Assembly: GCA_946800325.1 (NCBI GenBank)
Contig: OX326961.1
Span: 44,405,415 to 44,469,414, forward strand
Source of the DNA: Luzula sylvatica
Lineage: Eukaryota; Streptophyta; Magnoliopsida; Poales; Juncaceae
DNA: 64,000 bases
Direction of reading: 5' to 3'
Part shown: positions 1 through 13,500 of the stretch, in pieces
How positions within the stretch are numbered: the first letter of the stretch is position 1
How the letters are laid out: each line of letters starts with the position of its first letter
Made by a program: the position numbers and the translations under genes
Notes under the pieces: model-generated
The model's database searches: none
What the model was told of the DNA's origin: nothing
The model's input: the letters and a program-made list of their open reading frames with translations, nothing else

Positions 1-376
1 TAGTGGTTCCAGAATTTGGTGAAAAGTTATGTAGTAAAAGACACGATACAAATGATCTTAAAACACGTTATTTGAACTCCTCAAATCATGAAAAGATTGC
101 CACGAATCGAAAAGAAAACTTTCTTAGTGTTTGTAGAATTTGGTGAGAAGTTAAGTAGTGAAAGATACGATACAAATGATCTAAAAACACGTCATTTGAA
201 CACCTCAAAGCGTAAAAAGATAGCTATGAATCGATAAGAAAACTTTCGTAGTGTTTGTACAATTTGGTGAAAAATTACGTAGTAAAAGATTCGATCCAAA
301 CCATCTCAAAAACATGTTTTTTTGGACTCCTCAGATCGTTAAAAGATTGTTATGAATCGAAAAACAAACTTTCTTA

Positions 377-500
377 GTGTTTCTAGGATTTGCTGAAAAG
401 TTATGTAGTAAAAGATACGATACAAATGATCAAAAAACACGTTATTTGAACTCCTCGAATCATGAAAAGATTGCGACGAATCGAAAAGAAAACTTTCTTA
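377..500. repeat. Representative monomer, type A1 (124 bp)
   Basis: Type A1 normally follows a B monomer. In the phase starting at GTGTTT it has TAGAATTTGCTGAAAAG or a close variant (TAGGATTTGC here), then GATACGATACAAATGAT, TTGAACTCCTC, and a tail like AAATCGTGAAAAGATTGC. It ends with an AAGAAA-AC-TTTCTT dyad. It is the first member of the A1-A2-B trimer spanning 377-749. The A/B naming and the phase are my own convention. Confidence 0.8.
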
Positions 501-624
501 GTGTCTGTAGAATTTGCTGAAAAATTATGTAGTAAAAGATACGATACAAATGATCTAAAAACACATTTTTTGAACTCCTCAAAGCGTAAAATGATTGCTA
601 TGAATCGAAAAGAAAACTTTCCTA
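501..624. repeat. Representative monomer, type A2 (124 bp)
   Basis: Type A2 shares the A core GATACGATACAAATGAT but ends in a different tail: CTCAAAGCGTAAAA followed by GATAGCTATG or GATTGCTATG. It is usually followed by a B monomer, which begins with TGTACAATTTGGTG. The difference from A1 lies mostly in the last third, so the two look like old sister copies within one trimer. Confidence 0.8.
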
Positions 625-749
625 GTGTTTGTATAATTTGGTGAAAAGTTACGTAGTAAATGATTCGATCCAAACCATCTCAAAAGCACGTTATTTGGAC
701 TCCTCGGAGCGTTAAAAGAATATTATGAATCGAAAAAAAAAGTTTTTTA
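625..749. repeat. Representative monomer, type B (125 bp)
   Basis: Type B usually starts with TGTACAATTTGGTGAAAAG (TGTATAATTTGG in this copy) and GTTACGTAGTAAA. It then has GATTCGATCCAAACCATC, TTGGACTCCTC, GAGCGTTAAAAG or AGATCGTTAAAAG, and TTATGAATCG. Its tail has AAAAACAAAC where A monomers have AAAAGAAAAC. The B core differs from the A core at several fixed positions and the two do not blend, which supports two long-separated monomer families. Confidence 0.8.
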
Positions 750-873
750 GTGTTTGTAGAATTTTGTGAAAAGTTACGTAGTAAAATATACGATACAAAT
801 GATCGAAAAACACGTAATTTGAACTCCTCAAAGCGTTAAAAGATAGCTATGAATCGAAAAGAAAACTTTCTTA

Positions 874-3800
874 GTGTTTGTACAATTTGGTGAAAAGTTA
901 CGTCGTAAAAGATTTGATCCAAACCATCTCAAAAACACGATATTTGGACTCCTCGGAACGTTAAAAGATTGTTATGAATCGAAAAAGAAACTTTCTCAGT
1001 GTTTCCAGAATTTGCTGAAAAGATATGTAGTAAAAGATACGATACAAATGATCTAAAAACACGTTATTTGAAGTCCTCAAATCGTGAAAAGATTACTACG
1101 AATCGAAAAGAAAACCTTCTTAGTGTTTGTAGAATTTGGTGAAAACTTATGTAGTATAAGATACGATACAAATAATCTAAAAACACGTTTTTTGAACTCC
1201 TCAAAGCGTAAAAAGATAGCAATGAATCGAAAAGAAAACATTCTTAGTGTTTGTACAATTTGGTGAAAAGTTACTTAGTAAAAGATTCGATCCAAACCAT
1301 CTCAAAAACATGTTTTTTGGACTCCTCAGATCGTTAAAAGATTGTTATGAGTCGAAAAACAAACGTTCTTAGTGTTTCTAGAATTTCTTGAAAAGTCATG
1401 TAGTAAAAGATACAATACAAATGATCCAAAAACACGTTATTTGAACTCCTCAAATCGTGAAAAGATTGCTATGAATCGAAAAGAAAACTTTCGTAGTTTT
1501 TGTACAATTTGGTGAAAAGTTGCGTAGTAAATGATTCGATCCAAACCATCTCAAAAACACGTTCTTTGGACTCCTCGTAACTTTAAAAGAATGTTATGAA
1601 ACAAAAATCAAATTTTCTTAGTGTTTCCAAAATTTTGATGAAAAGTTATGTAGTAAAAATATACGATACAAATGATCTAAAACCATGTTATTTGAAGTCC
1701 TCAAATCATGAAAAGATTGCTATGAATCGAAAAGAAAACGTTCATAGTGTTTGTACAATTTGGTGAGAAGTTACGTAGTGAACGATTCGATCCAAACCAT
1801 CTAATAAACACGTTATTTGGATTCCTCATTGCGTTCAAAGAATGTTATTAATGAAAAAAACAATTTTTCTTAGTGTTTGCAAAATTTGCTGAAATGTTAT
1901 GTAGTAAAATATAAGATACAAATGATCTAAAAACAAGTTATTTGAACTCACCTCAAAGCTTGAAAAGATTGCCACGAATCGAAAAGAAAACTTTCTTTGT
2001 GATTGTACAATTTGGTGAAAAGATACATAGTAAACGATTCGATCAAAACCATCTAAAAACATGTCTTTTGGACTCCTCACATCGTTAAAAGATTGTTTTG
2101 AATCGAAAAACATACTTTCTTAGTGTTTGTAGAATTTGGTGAAATGTTATGTAGTAAAAGATATGATACAAATGATCTAAAAACACGTTATTTGAACTCC
2201 TCAAATCGTAAAAAGATTGCTACGAATCGAAAAGAAAACTTTCTTAGTGTTTGTAGAATTGGGTGAAAAGTTAAGTAGTAAAAGATAATACAAATGATCT
2301 AAAAACACGTTATTTGAAATCCTCAAAGCGTAAAAAAAGATAGGTATGAATCGAAAAGAAAACATTCTTAGTGTTTATACAATTTGGGGAAAGGTTACGT
2401 AGTAAAAGATTCGATCCAAACCATCTCAAAAACATGTTTTTTGGATTCCTCATATCGTTAAAAGATTGTTATGAATCGAAAAACAAACTTTCTTAGTGTT
2501 TCTAGAATTTGCTGAAAAGTTATGTAGTAAAACATACGATACAAATGATCGAAAAACACGTTATTTGAACTCTTCGAATCGTGAAAAGATTGCTACGAAT
2601 CGAAAAGAAAATTTTCTTAGTTATTGTAGAATTTGCTGAAATAGTACGTAGTAAAAGATAAGATACAAATGATCTAAAAACACGTTTTATGAACTCCTCA
2701 AAGCGTAAAATGATTCGAAAAGAAAACTTTCCTAGTGTTTGTACAATTTGGTGAAAAGTTACGTAGTAAATGATTCGATCCAAACCATCTCAAAAACACA
2801 TTATTTGGACTCCTCGGAGCGTTAAAACAATATTATGAATCGAAAAACAATCTTTTTTAGTGTTTGTAGAATTTGGTGGAAAGTTATGTAGTAAAAGATA
2901 CGATACAAATGATCTAAAAACATGTTATTTGAACTCCTCAAAGCGTAAAAAGATAGCTATGAATCGAAAAGAAAACTTTCTTAGTGTTTGTACAATTTGG
3001 TGAAAAGTTACGAAGTAAAAGATTCGATCCAAACCATCTCAAAAACGTATTTTTTGAACTCCTCAGATCGTCAAAAGATTGTTATGAATCGAAAAACAAA
3101 CTTTCTTAGTGTTTATAGAATTTGCTGAAAAATTATGTAATAAAAGATACGATACAAATGATCTATAAACACGCTATTTGAACTCCTCGAATCGTGAAAA
3201 GATTGCTACGAATCGAAAAGAAAACTTTCTTAGTGTGTGTAGAATTTGCAGAAAAATTATGTAGTAAAAGATACGATACAAATGATCTAAAAACACGTTT
3301 TTTGAACTCCTCAAAGCGTAAAATGATTCGAAAAGAAAACTTTCCTAGTGTTTGTACAATTTGCTGACAAGTTACGTAGTAAATGATTCGATCCAAACCA
3401 TCTCAAAAACACATTATTTGGACTCCTCGGAGCGTTAAAAGAATATTATGAATCGAAAAACAAACTTTTTTAGTGTTTGTAGAATTTGGTGGAAAGTTAT
3501 GTAGTAAAAGATACGATACAAATGAAAGAAAAACACGTTATTTGAACTCCTGAAAGCGTAAAAAGATAGCTATGAATTGAAAAGAAAACTTTCTTAGTGT
3601 TGGTAGAATTTGGTGAAAACTTATGTAGTAAAAGATACGATACAAATGATCTAAAAACACGATATTTGAACTCCTCAAAGCGTAAAAAGATTGCAATGAA
3701 TCGAATGGAAAACTTTCCTAGTGTTTGTACAATTTGGTGAAAAGTTACGTAGTAAAAGATTCGATCAAAACAATCTCAAAAACTTGTTATTTGGACTCCT

Positions 3801-6800
3801 CGGAGCATTAAAAGATCGTTATGAATGGAAAAACAAACTTTCTTAGTGTTTCCAGAATTTGCTGAAAAGTTATATAGTAAAAGATACGATACAAATGATC
3901 TAAAAACACGTTATTTGAACTCCTCAAATCGTGAAAAGATTGCTACGAATAGAAAAGAAAACTTTCTTAGTGTTTGTAGATTTTGGTGAAACTTTAAGTA
4001 GTAGAAGATACGATACAAATGATCTAAAAACAAGTTATTTGAACTCCTCAAAGCGTAAAAAGATAGCTATGAATCGAAAAGAAAACTTTCTTAGTGTTTG
4101 TAGATTTTGGTGAAACGTTAAGTAGTAGAAGATACGATACAAATGATCTAAAAACATGTTATTTGAACTCCTCAAAGCATAAAAAGATATCTATGAATCG
4201 AAAAGAAAACTTTCTTAGTGTTTGTTCAATTTGGTGAAAAGTTACGTAGTAAAATATTCGATCCAAACCATCTCAAAAACTTGTTTTTTGAACTCCTCAA
4301 AGCTTAAAATGATTGCTATGAATCGAAAAGAAAACTTTCCTAGCATTTGTACAATTTGGTGAAAAGTTATGTTGTAAATGATTCGATCCAAACCATCTCA
4401 AAAGCTCATTATTTTGGACTCCTCAAATCATGAAAAGATTGCTACGAATCAAAAATAAAACTTTCTTAGTGTTTGTAGAATTCGGTGAAAAGTTAAGTAG
4501 TGAAAGATACGATACAAATGATCTAAAAACATGTTATTTGAACTCCTCAAAGCGTAAAAAGATAGCTATAAATCGAAAAGAAAACTTTCTTAGTGTTTGT
4601 ACAATTTGGTGAAAAGTTACGTAGTAAAAGATTCGATGCAAACCATCTCAAAAACGTGTTTTTTGAACTCCTCAGATCGTCAAAAGATTGTTATGAATCG
4701 AAAAACAAACTTTCTTAGTGTTTGTAGAATTTGCTGAAAAATTATGTAGTAAAAGATATGATACAAATGATCTAAAACTCGTTTTTTGAACTCCTCAAAG
4801 CTTAAAATGATTGCTATGAATCGAAAAGAAAACTTTCATAGTGTTTGTACAATTTGGTGAAAATTTCCGTAGTAAATGATTCGATCGAAACCATCTCAAA
4901 AACACGTTATTTGGATTCCTCGGAGCGTTAAAAAATATTATGAATCGAAAAACAAACTTTCATAGTGTTTGTAGAATTTGGTGAAAATTTGCGTAGTAAA
5001 AGATTCCATCCAAACCATCTCAAAAGCATGTTTTTTGGACTCCTCAGATCGTTAAAAGATTATTATGAATCGAAAAATAAACTTTCTTAGTGTTTCTAGA
5101 ATTTGCTGAAAAGTTATGTAGTAAAAGATACGATACAAATGATCTAAAAACAATTTATTTGAACTCCTCAAATCATCAAAATATTGCTACGAATCGAAAA
5201 GAAAACTTTCTAAGTGTTTGTAGAATTCGGTGAAAAGTTAAGTAGTGAAAGATACGAAAGAAATGATATAAAAACACGTTATTTTAACTCCTCAAAGCGT
5301 AAAAAGATAGCTATGAATCGAAAAGAAAACTTTCTTAGTGTTTGTACAATTTGGTGAAAAGTTACGTAGTAAAAGATTCGATCCAAACCCTCTCAAAAAT
5401 ATGTTTTTTGGACTCCTCAGATCGTTAAAAGATTGTTATGAATAGAAAAACAAACTTTCTTAGTGTTTCTAGAATTTGCTGAAAAGTTATGTAGTAAAAG
5501 ATACGATACAAATGATCTAAAAACACATTATTTGATCTCCTTGAATCATGAAAAGATTGCTACGAATCGAAAGGAAAACTTTCTTAGTGTTTGTAGAATT
5601 TGCTGAAAAATTATGTAGTAAAAGATACGATACAAATGATCTAAAAACATGTTTTTTGAACTCCTCAAAGCTTAAAATGATTGCTATGAATCGAAAAGAA
5701 AACTTTCCTAGTGTTTGTACAATTTGGTAAAAATTTCCGTAGTAAATGATTCTATCCAAACCATCTCAAAAACACGTTATTTGGGTCCTCGGAGCGTTAA
5801 AATAATATTATGAATTGAAAAACAAACTTTCTTAGTGTTTGTAGAATTTGGTGAAAAGTCATGTAGTAAAAGATACGATACAAATGATTGAAAAACACAT
5901 TATTTGAACTCCTCAAAGCATAAAAAGATAGCAATGAATCGAAAATAAAACTTTCTTAGTGTTTGTACAATTTGGTGAAAAGTTACGTAGTAAACGATTC
6001 GATCAAAACCATCTCAAAGACATGTTTTTGGGACTCCTCAGATCGTTAAAATATTGTTTTGAATCGAAAAACAAACTTTCTTAGTGTTTCTAGAATTTGC
6101 AGAAAAGTGATGTAGTAAAAGATACGATACAAATGATCTAAAAACAAGTTATTTGAAATCCTCAAAGCGTAAAAAGATAGGTATGGATCGAAAAAAAAAC
6201 TTTCTTAGTGTTTGTACAATTTGGTGAAAAGTTACGTAGTAAAAGATTCGATCCAAACCATATCAAAAACACGTTATTTTGACTCCCCGGAGAGTTAAAA
6301 GAATATTGTGAATCGAAAAACAAACTTTCTTAGTGTTTGTAAAATTTGGTGAAAAGTTGTAGTAAAATATATGATACAAATGATCTAAAAACACGTTAAA
6401 TGAACTCATCAAAGCATGAAAAGATTGCTAAGAATCGAAAAGAATGTTTGTACAATTTGGTGAAAAGTTGCGTAGTAAATGATTCGATCCAAACCATCTC
6501 AAAAACACGTTCTTTGGACTCCTCATAGCGTTCAAAGAATGTTATGAATGAAAAAACAAATTTTTTTAGTGTTTCCAAAATTTGCTGAAATGTTATGTAG
6601 TAAAATATACGATACAAAAGATCTAAAAACACGTTATTTGAACTCCTCAAAACGTGAAAAGAATGCTACGAATCGAAAAGAAAACTTTCTTAGTGTTTGT
6701 AGAATTTGCTGAAAGTTATGTAGTAAATGATTCGATCCAAACCATCTCAAAAACACGTTATTTAGACTCCTCGGAGCGTTAAAAGATTGTTATGAAGAAT

Positions 6801-7533
6801 TTGGTGAAAAGTTATGTAGTAAAAGATACGATACAAATGATCGAAAAACATATTATTTGAACTCCTCAAAGCGTAGAAAGATAGCTATGAATAGAAAAGA
6901 AAACTTTCTTAGTGTTTGTACAATTTGGTGAAAAGTTACGTTTGAAAAGATTTGATCCAAACCATCTCAAAAACATGTTTTTTGGACTCCTCAGATCGTT
7001 AAAAGATTGTTATGAATCGAAAAACAAACTCTCTCAGTGTTTCTAGAATTTGCTGAAAAGATATGTAGTGAAAGATACGATACAAATGATCCAAAAACAC
7101 GTCATTTGAACTCCTCAAATCGTCAAAAGATTGCTACGAATCGGAAAAAAACCTTTCTTAGTGTTTGTAGAATTTGGTGAAAACTTATGTAGTAAAAGAT
7201 ACGATACAAATGATCTAAAAACACATTATTTAAACTCCTCAAAGCGTAAAAATATTGCAATGAATCGAATAGAAAACTTTCCTAGTGCTTGTACAATTTG
7301 GTGAAAAGTTACGTAGTAAAAGATTCAATCAAAAGCAGTTCAAAAACATGTTATTTGGACTCCTCGGAGCGTTAAAAGATTGTTATGAATGGAAAAACAA
7401 ACTTTCTTAGTGTTTCCAGATTTTGCTGAAAAGTTATGTAGTAAAATATAAGATACAAATGATCTAAAAACACGTTATTTGAACTCCTCAAATCGTAAAA
7501 AGATTGCTACGAATCGAAAAGAAAAATTTCTTA
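874..7533. repeat. HOR unit 1, short form (6,660 bp, 54 monomers)
   Basis: The unit is counted from the GTGTTTGTACAATTTGG that precedes the CGTCGTAAAAGATTTGATCC monomer. That landmark recurs exactly 6,660 bp later. Reading core motifs gives 54 monomers with no block of eight at the end. Group markers shared with units 2 and 3 are GTAGTAAAAATATACG (near 1652), GCGTTCAAAGAATG (near 1831) and CTAAAAACATGTC (near 2052). Short variants include a monomer near 6795 lacking 29 bp, one near 2284 lacking four bases of the core, and one near 6440 lacking about 11 bp. These recur in every later unit. Confidence 0.9.
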
Positions 7534-7565
7534 GTGTTTGTACAATTTGGTGAAAAGTTACGTCG
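7526..7565. other. Block-loss junction between HOR units 1 and 2
   Basis: Left of this point the sequence (GAAAAATTTCTTAG) matches 20841-20854. Right of it (CGTCGTAAAAGATTTG) matches the sequence after 21870. The two donors are identical over the intervening ~35 bp, so the exact crossover base cannot be placed. The identical junction recurs at about 14186-14225. Confidence 0.85.
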
Positions 7566-10500
7566 TAAAAGATTTGATCCAAACCATCTCAAAAACACGA
7601 TATTTGGACTCCTCGGAACGTTAAAAGATTGTTATGAATCGAAAAAGAAACTTTCTCAGTGTTTCCAGAATTTGCTGAAAAGATATGTAGTAAAAGATAC
7701 GATACAAATGATCTAAAAACACGTTATTTGAAGTCCTCAAATCGTGAAAAGATTACTACGAATCGAAAAGAAAACCTTCTTAGTGTTTGTAGAATTTGGT
7801 GAAAAGTTATGTAGTATAAGATACGATACAAATAATCTAAAAACACGTTTTTTGAACTCCTCAAAGCGTAAAAAGATAGCAATGAATCGAAAAGAAAACA
7901 TTCTTAGTGTTTGTACAATTTGGTGAAAAGTTACTTAGTAAAAGATTCGATCCAAACCATCTCAAAAACATGTTTTTTGGACTCCTCAGATCGTTAAAAG
8001 ATTGTTATGAGTCGAAAAACAAACGTTCTTAGTGTTTCTAGAATTTCTTGAAAAGTCATGTAGTAAAAGATACAATACAAATGATCCAAAAACACGTTAT
8101 TTGAACTCCTCAAATCGTGAAAAGATTGCTATGAATCGAAAAGAAAACTTTCGTAGTTTTTGTACAATTTGGTGAAAAGTTGCGTAGTAAATGATTCGAT
8201 CCAAACCATCTCAAAAACACGTTCTTTGGACTCCTCGTAACTTTAAAAGAATGTTATGAAACAAAAATCAAATTTTCTTAGTGTTTCCAAAATTTTGCTG
8301 AAAAGTTATGTAGTAAAAATATACGATACAAATGACCTAAAACCATGTTATTTGAAGTCCTCAAATCATGAAAAGATTGCTATGAATCGAAAAGAAAACG
8401 TTCATAGTGTTTGTACAATTTGGTGAGAAGTTACGTAGTGAACGATTCGATCCAAACCATCTAATAAACACGTTATTTGGATTCCTCATTGCGTTCAAAG
8501 AATGTTATTAATGAAAAAAACAATTTTTCTTAGTGTTTGCAAAATTTGCTGAAATGTTATGTAGTAAAATATATGATACAAATGATCTAAAAACAAGTTA
8601 TTTGAACTCACCTCAAAGCTTGAAAAGATTGCCACGAATCGAAAAGAAAACTTTCTTTGTGATTGTACAATTTGGTGAAAAGATACATAGTAAACGATTC
8701 GATCAAAACCATCTAAAAACATGTCTTTTGGACTCCTCACATCGTTAAAAGATTGTTTTGAATCGAAAAACATACTTTCTTAGTGTTTGTAGAATTTGGT
8801 GAAATGTTATGTAGTAAAAGATATGATACAAATGATCTAAAAACACGTTATTTGAACTCCTCAAATCGTAAAAAGATTGCTACGAATCGAAAAGAAAACT
8901 TTCTTAGTGTTTGTAGAATTGGGTGAAAAGTTAAGTAGTAAAAGATAATACAAATGATCTAAAAACACGTTATTTGAAATCCTCAAAGCGTAAAAAAAGA
9001 TAGGTATGAATCGAAAAGAAAACATTCTTAGTGTTTATACAATTTGGGGAAAGGTTACGTAGTAAAAGATTCGATCCAAACCATCTCAAAAACATGTTTT
9101 TTGGATTCCTCATATCGTTAAAAGATTGTTATGAATCGAAAAACAAACTTTCTTAGTGTTTCTAGAATTTGCTGAAAAGTTATGTAGTAAAACATACGAT
9201 ACAAATGATCGAAAAACACGTTATTTGAACTCTTCGAATCGTGAAAAGATTGCTACGAATCGAAAAGAAAATTTTCTTAGTTATTGTAGAATTTGCTGAA
9301 ATAGTACGTAGTAAAAGATAAGATACAAATGATCTAAAAACACGTTTTATGAACTCCTCAAAGCGTAAAATGATTCGAAAAGAAAACTTTCCTAGTGTTT
9401 GTACAATTTGGTGAAAAGTTACGTAGTAAATGATTCGATCCAAACCATCTCAAAAACACATTATTTGGACTCCTCGGAGCGTTAAAACAATATTATGAAT
9501 CGAAAAACAAACTTTTTTAGTGTTTGTAGAATTTGGTGGAAAGTTATGTAGTAAAAGATACGATACAAATGATCTAAAAACATGTTATTTGAACTCCTCA
9601 AAGCGTAAAAAGATAGCTATGAATCGAAAAGAAAACTTTCTTAGTGTTTGTACAATTTGGTGAAAAGTTACGAAGTAAAAGATTCGATCCAAACCATCTC
9701 AAAAACGTATTTTTTGAACTCCTCAGATCGTCAAAAGATTGTTATGAATCGAAAAACAAACTTTCTTAGTGTTTATAGAATTTGCTGAAAAATTATGTAA
9801 TAAAAGATACGATACAAATGATCTATAAACACGCTATTTGAACTCCTCGAATCGTGAAAAGATTGCTACGAATCGAAAAGAAAACTTTCTTAGTGTGTGT
9901 AGAATTTGCAGAAAAATTATGTAGTAAAAGATACGATACAAATGATCTAAAAACACGTTTTTTGAACTCCTCAAAGCGTAAAATGATTCGAAAAGAAAAC
10001 TTTCCTAGTGTTTGTACAATTTGGTGACAAGTTACGTAGTAAATGATTCGATCCAAACCATCTCAAAAACACATTATTTGGACTCCTCGGAGCGTTAAAA
10101 GAATATTATGAATCGAAAAACAAACTTTTTTAGTGTTTGTAGAATTTGGTGGAAAGTTATGTAGTAAAAGATACGATACAAATGAAAGAAAAACACGTTA
10201 TTTGAACTCCTGAAAGCGTAAAAAGATAGCTATGAATTGAAAAGAAAACTTTCTTAGTGTTGGTAGAATTTGGTGAAAACTTATGTAGTAAAAGATACGA
10301 TACAAATGATCTAAAAACACGATATTTGAACTCCTCAAAGCGTAAAAAGATTGCAATGAATCGAATGGAAAACTTTCCTAGTGTTTGTACAATTTGGTGA
10401 AAAGTTACGTAGTAAAAGATTCGATCAAAACAATCTCAAAAACTTGTTATTTGGACTCCTCGGAGCATTAAAAGATCGTTATGAATGGAAAAACAAACTT

Positions 10501-13500
10501 TCTTAGTGTTTCCAGAATTTGCTGAAAAGTTATATAGTAAAAGATACGATACAAATGATCTAAAAACACGTTATTTGAACTCCTCAAATCGTGAAAAGAT
10601 TGCTACGAATAGAAAAGAAAACTTTCTTAGTGTTTGTAGATTTTGGTGAAACTTTAAGTAGTAGAAGATAAGATACAAATGATCTAAAAACAAGTTATTT
10701 GAACTCCTCAAAGCGTAAAAAGATAGCTATGAATCGAAAAGAAAACTTTCTTAGTGTTTGTAGATTTTGGTGAAACGTTAAGTAGTAGAAGATACGATAC
10801 AAATGATCTAAAAACATGTTATTTGAACTCCTCAAAGCATAAAAAGATATCTATGAATCGAAAAGAAAACTTTCTTAGTGTTTGTTCAATTTGGTGAAAA
10901 GTTACGTAGTAAAATATTCGATCCAAACCATCTCAAAAACTTGTTTTTTGAACTCCTCAAAGCTTAAAATGATTGCTATGAATCGAAAAGAAAACTTTCC
11001 TAGCATTTGTACAATTTGGTGAAAAGTTATGTTGTAAATGATTCGATCCAAACCATCTCAAAAGCTCATTATTTTGGACTCCTCAAATCATGAAAAGATT
11101 GCTACGAATCAAAAATAAAACTTTCTTAGTGTTTGTAGAATTCGGTGAAAAGTTAAGTAGTGAAAGATACGATACAAATGATCTAAAAACATGTTATTTG
11201 AACTCCTCAAAGCGTAAAAAGATAGCTATAAATCGAAAAGAAAACTTTCTTAGTGTTTGTACAATTTGGTGAAAAGTTACGTAGTAAAAGATTCGATGCA
11301 AACCATCTCAAAAACGTGTTTTTTGAACTCCTCAGATCGTCAAAAGATTGTTATGAATCGAAAAACAAACTTTCTTAGTGTTTGTAGAATTTGCTGAAAA
11401 ATTATGTAGTAAAAGATATGATACAAATGATCTAAAACTCGTTTTTTGAACTCCTCAAAGCTTAAAATGATTGCTATGAATCGAAAAGAAAACTTTCATA
11501 GTGTTTGTACAATTTGGTGAAAATTTCCGTAGTAAATGATTCGATCGAAACCATCTCAAAAACACGTTATTTGGATTCCTCGGAGCGTTAAAAAATATTA
11601 TGAATCGAAAAACAAACTTTCATAGTGTTTGTAGAATTTGGTGAAAATTTGCGTAGTAAAAGATTCCATCCAAACCATCTCAAAAGCATGTTTTTTGGAC
11701 TCCTCAGATCGTTAAAAGATTATTATGAATCGAAAAATAAACTTTCTTAGTGTTTCTAGAATTTGCTGAAAAGTTATGTAGTAAAAGATACGATACAAAT
11801 GATCTAAAAACAATTTATTTGAACTCCTCAAATCATCAAAATATTGCTACGAATCGAAAAGAAAACTTTCTAAGTGTTTGTAGAATTCGGTGAAAAGTTA
11901 AGTAGTGAAAGATACGAAAGAAATGATATAAAAACACGTTATTTTAACTCCTCAAAGCGTAAAAAGATAGCTATGAATCGAAAAGAAAACTTTCTTAGTG
12001 TTTGTACAATTTGGTGAAAAGTTACGTAGTAAAAGATTCGATCCAAACCCTCTCAAAAATATGTTTTTTGGACTCCTCAGATCGTTAAAAGATTGTTATG
12101 AATAGAAAAACAAACTTTCTTAGTGTTTCTAGAATTTGCTGAAAAGTTATGTAGTAAAAGATACGATACAAATGATCTAAAAACACATTATTTGATCTCC
12201 TTGAATCATGAAAAGATTGCTACGAATCGAAAGGAAAACTTTCTTAGTGTTTGTAGAATTTGCTGAAAAATTATGTAGTAAAAGATACGATACAAATGAT
12301 CTAAAAACATGTTTTTTGAACTCCTCAAAGCTTAAAATGATTGCTATGAATCGAAAAGAAAACTTTCCTAGTGTTTGTACAATTTGGTAAAAATTTCCGT
12401 AGTAAATGATTCTATCCAAACCATCTCAAAAACACGTTATTTGGGTCCTCGGAGCGTTAAAATAATATTATGAATTGAAAAACAAACTTTCTTAGTGTTT
12501 GTAGAATTTGGTGAAAAGTCATGTAGTAAAAGATACGATACAAATGATTGAAAAACACATTATTTGAACTCCTCAAAGCATAAAAAGATAGCAATGAATC
12601 GAAAATAAAACTTTCTTAGTGTTTGTACAATTTGGTGAAAAGTTACGTAGTAAACGATTCGATCAAAACCATCTCAAAGACATGTTTTTGGGACTCCTCA
12701 GATCGTTAAAATATTGTTTTGAATCGAAAAACAAACTTTCTTAGTGTTTCTAGAATTTGCAGAAAAGTGATGTAGTAAAAGATACGATACAAATGATCTA
12801 AAAACAAGTTATTTGAAATCCTCAAAGCGTAAAAAGATAGGTATGGATCGAAAAAAAAACTTTCTTAGTGTTTGTACAATTTGGTGAAAAGTTACGTAGT
12901 AAAAGATTCGATCCAAACCATATCAAAAACACGTTATTTTGACTCCCCGGAGAGTTAAAAGAATATTGTGAATCGAAAAACAAACTTTCTTAGTGTTTGT
13001 AAAATTTGGTGAAAAGTTGTAGTAAAATATATGATACAAATGATCTAAAAACACGTTAAATGAACTCATCAAAGCATGAAAAGATTGCTAAGAATCGAAA
13101 AGAATGTTTGTACAATTTGGTGAAAAGTTGCGTAGTAAATGATTCGATCCAAACCATCTCAAAAACACGTTCTTTGGACTCCTCATAGCGTTCAAAGAAT
13201 GTTATGAATGAAAAAACAAATTTTTTTAGTGTTTCCAAAATTTGCTGAAATGTTATGTAGTAAAATATACGATACAAAAGATCTAAAAACACGTTATTTG
13301 AACTCCTCAAAACGTGAAAAGAATGCTACGAATCGAAAAGAAAATTTTCTTAGTGTTTGTAGAATTTGCTGAAAGTTATGTAGTAAATGATTCGATCCAA
13401 ACCATCTCAAAAACACGTTATTTAGACTCCTCGGAGCGTTAAAAGATTGTTATGAAGAATTTGGTGAAAAGTTATGTAGTAAAAGATACGATACAAATGA

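Larger units (their letters stand above)
1..873. repeat. HOR unit 0, 3' part only (the long-form block)
   Basis: Position 1 matches 20977 of the later long-form units. The first 873 bases are the last seven or so monomers of the ~995-bp block that distinguishes long from short HOR units (full copies at 20854-21848, 28509-29503, 36164-37159, 43819-44814, 51475-52470 and 59130-60125). The array to the left of the window therefore ended in a block-containing unit. A private variant is GATTGCGACG near 469, where other copies have GATTGCTACG. Confidence 0.85.
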
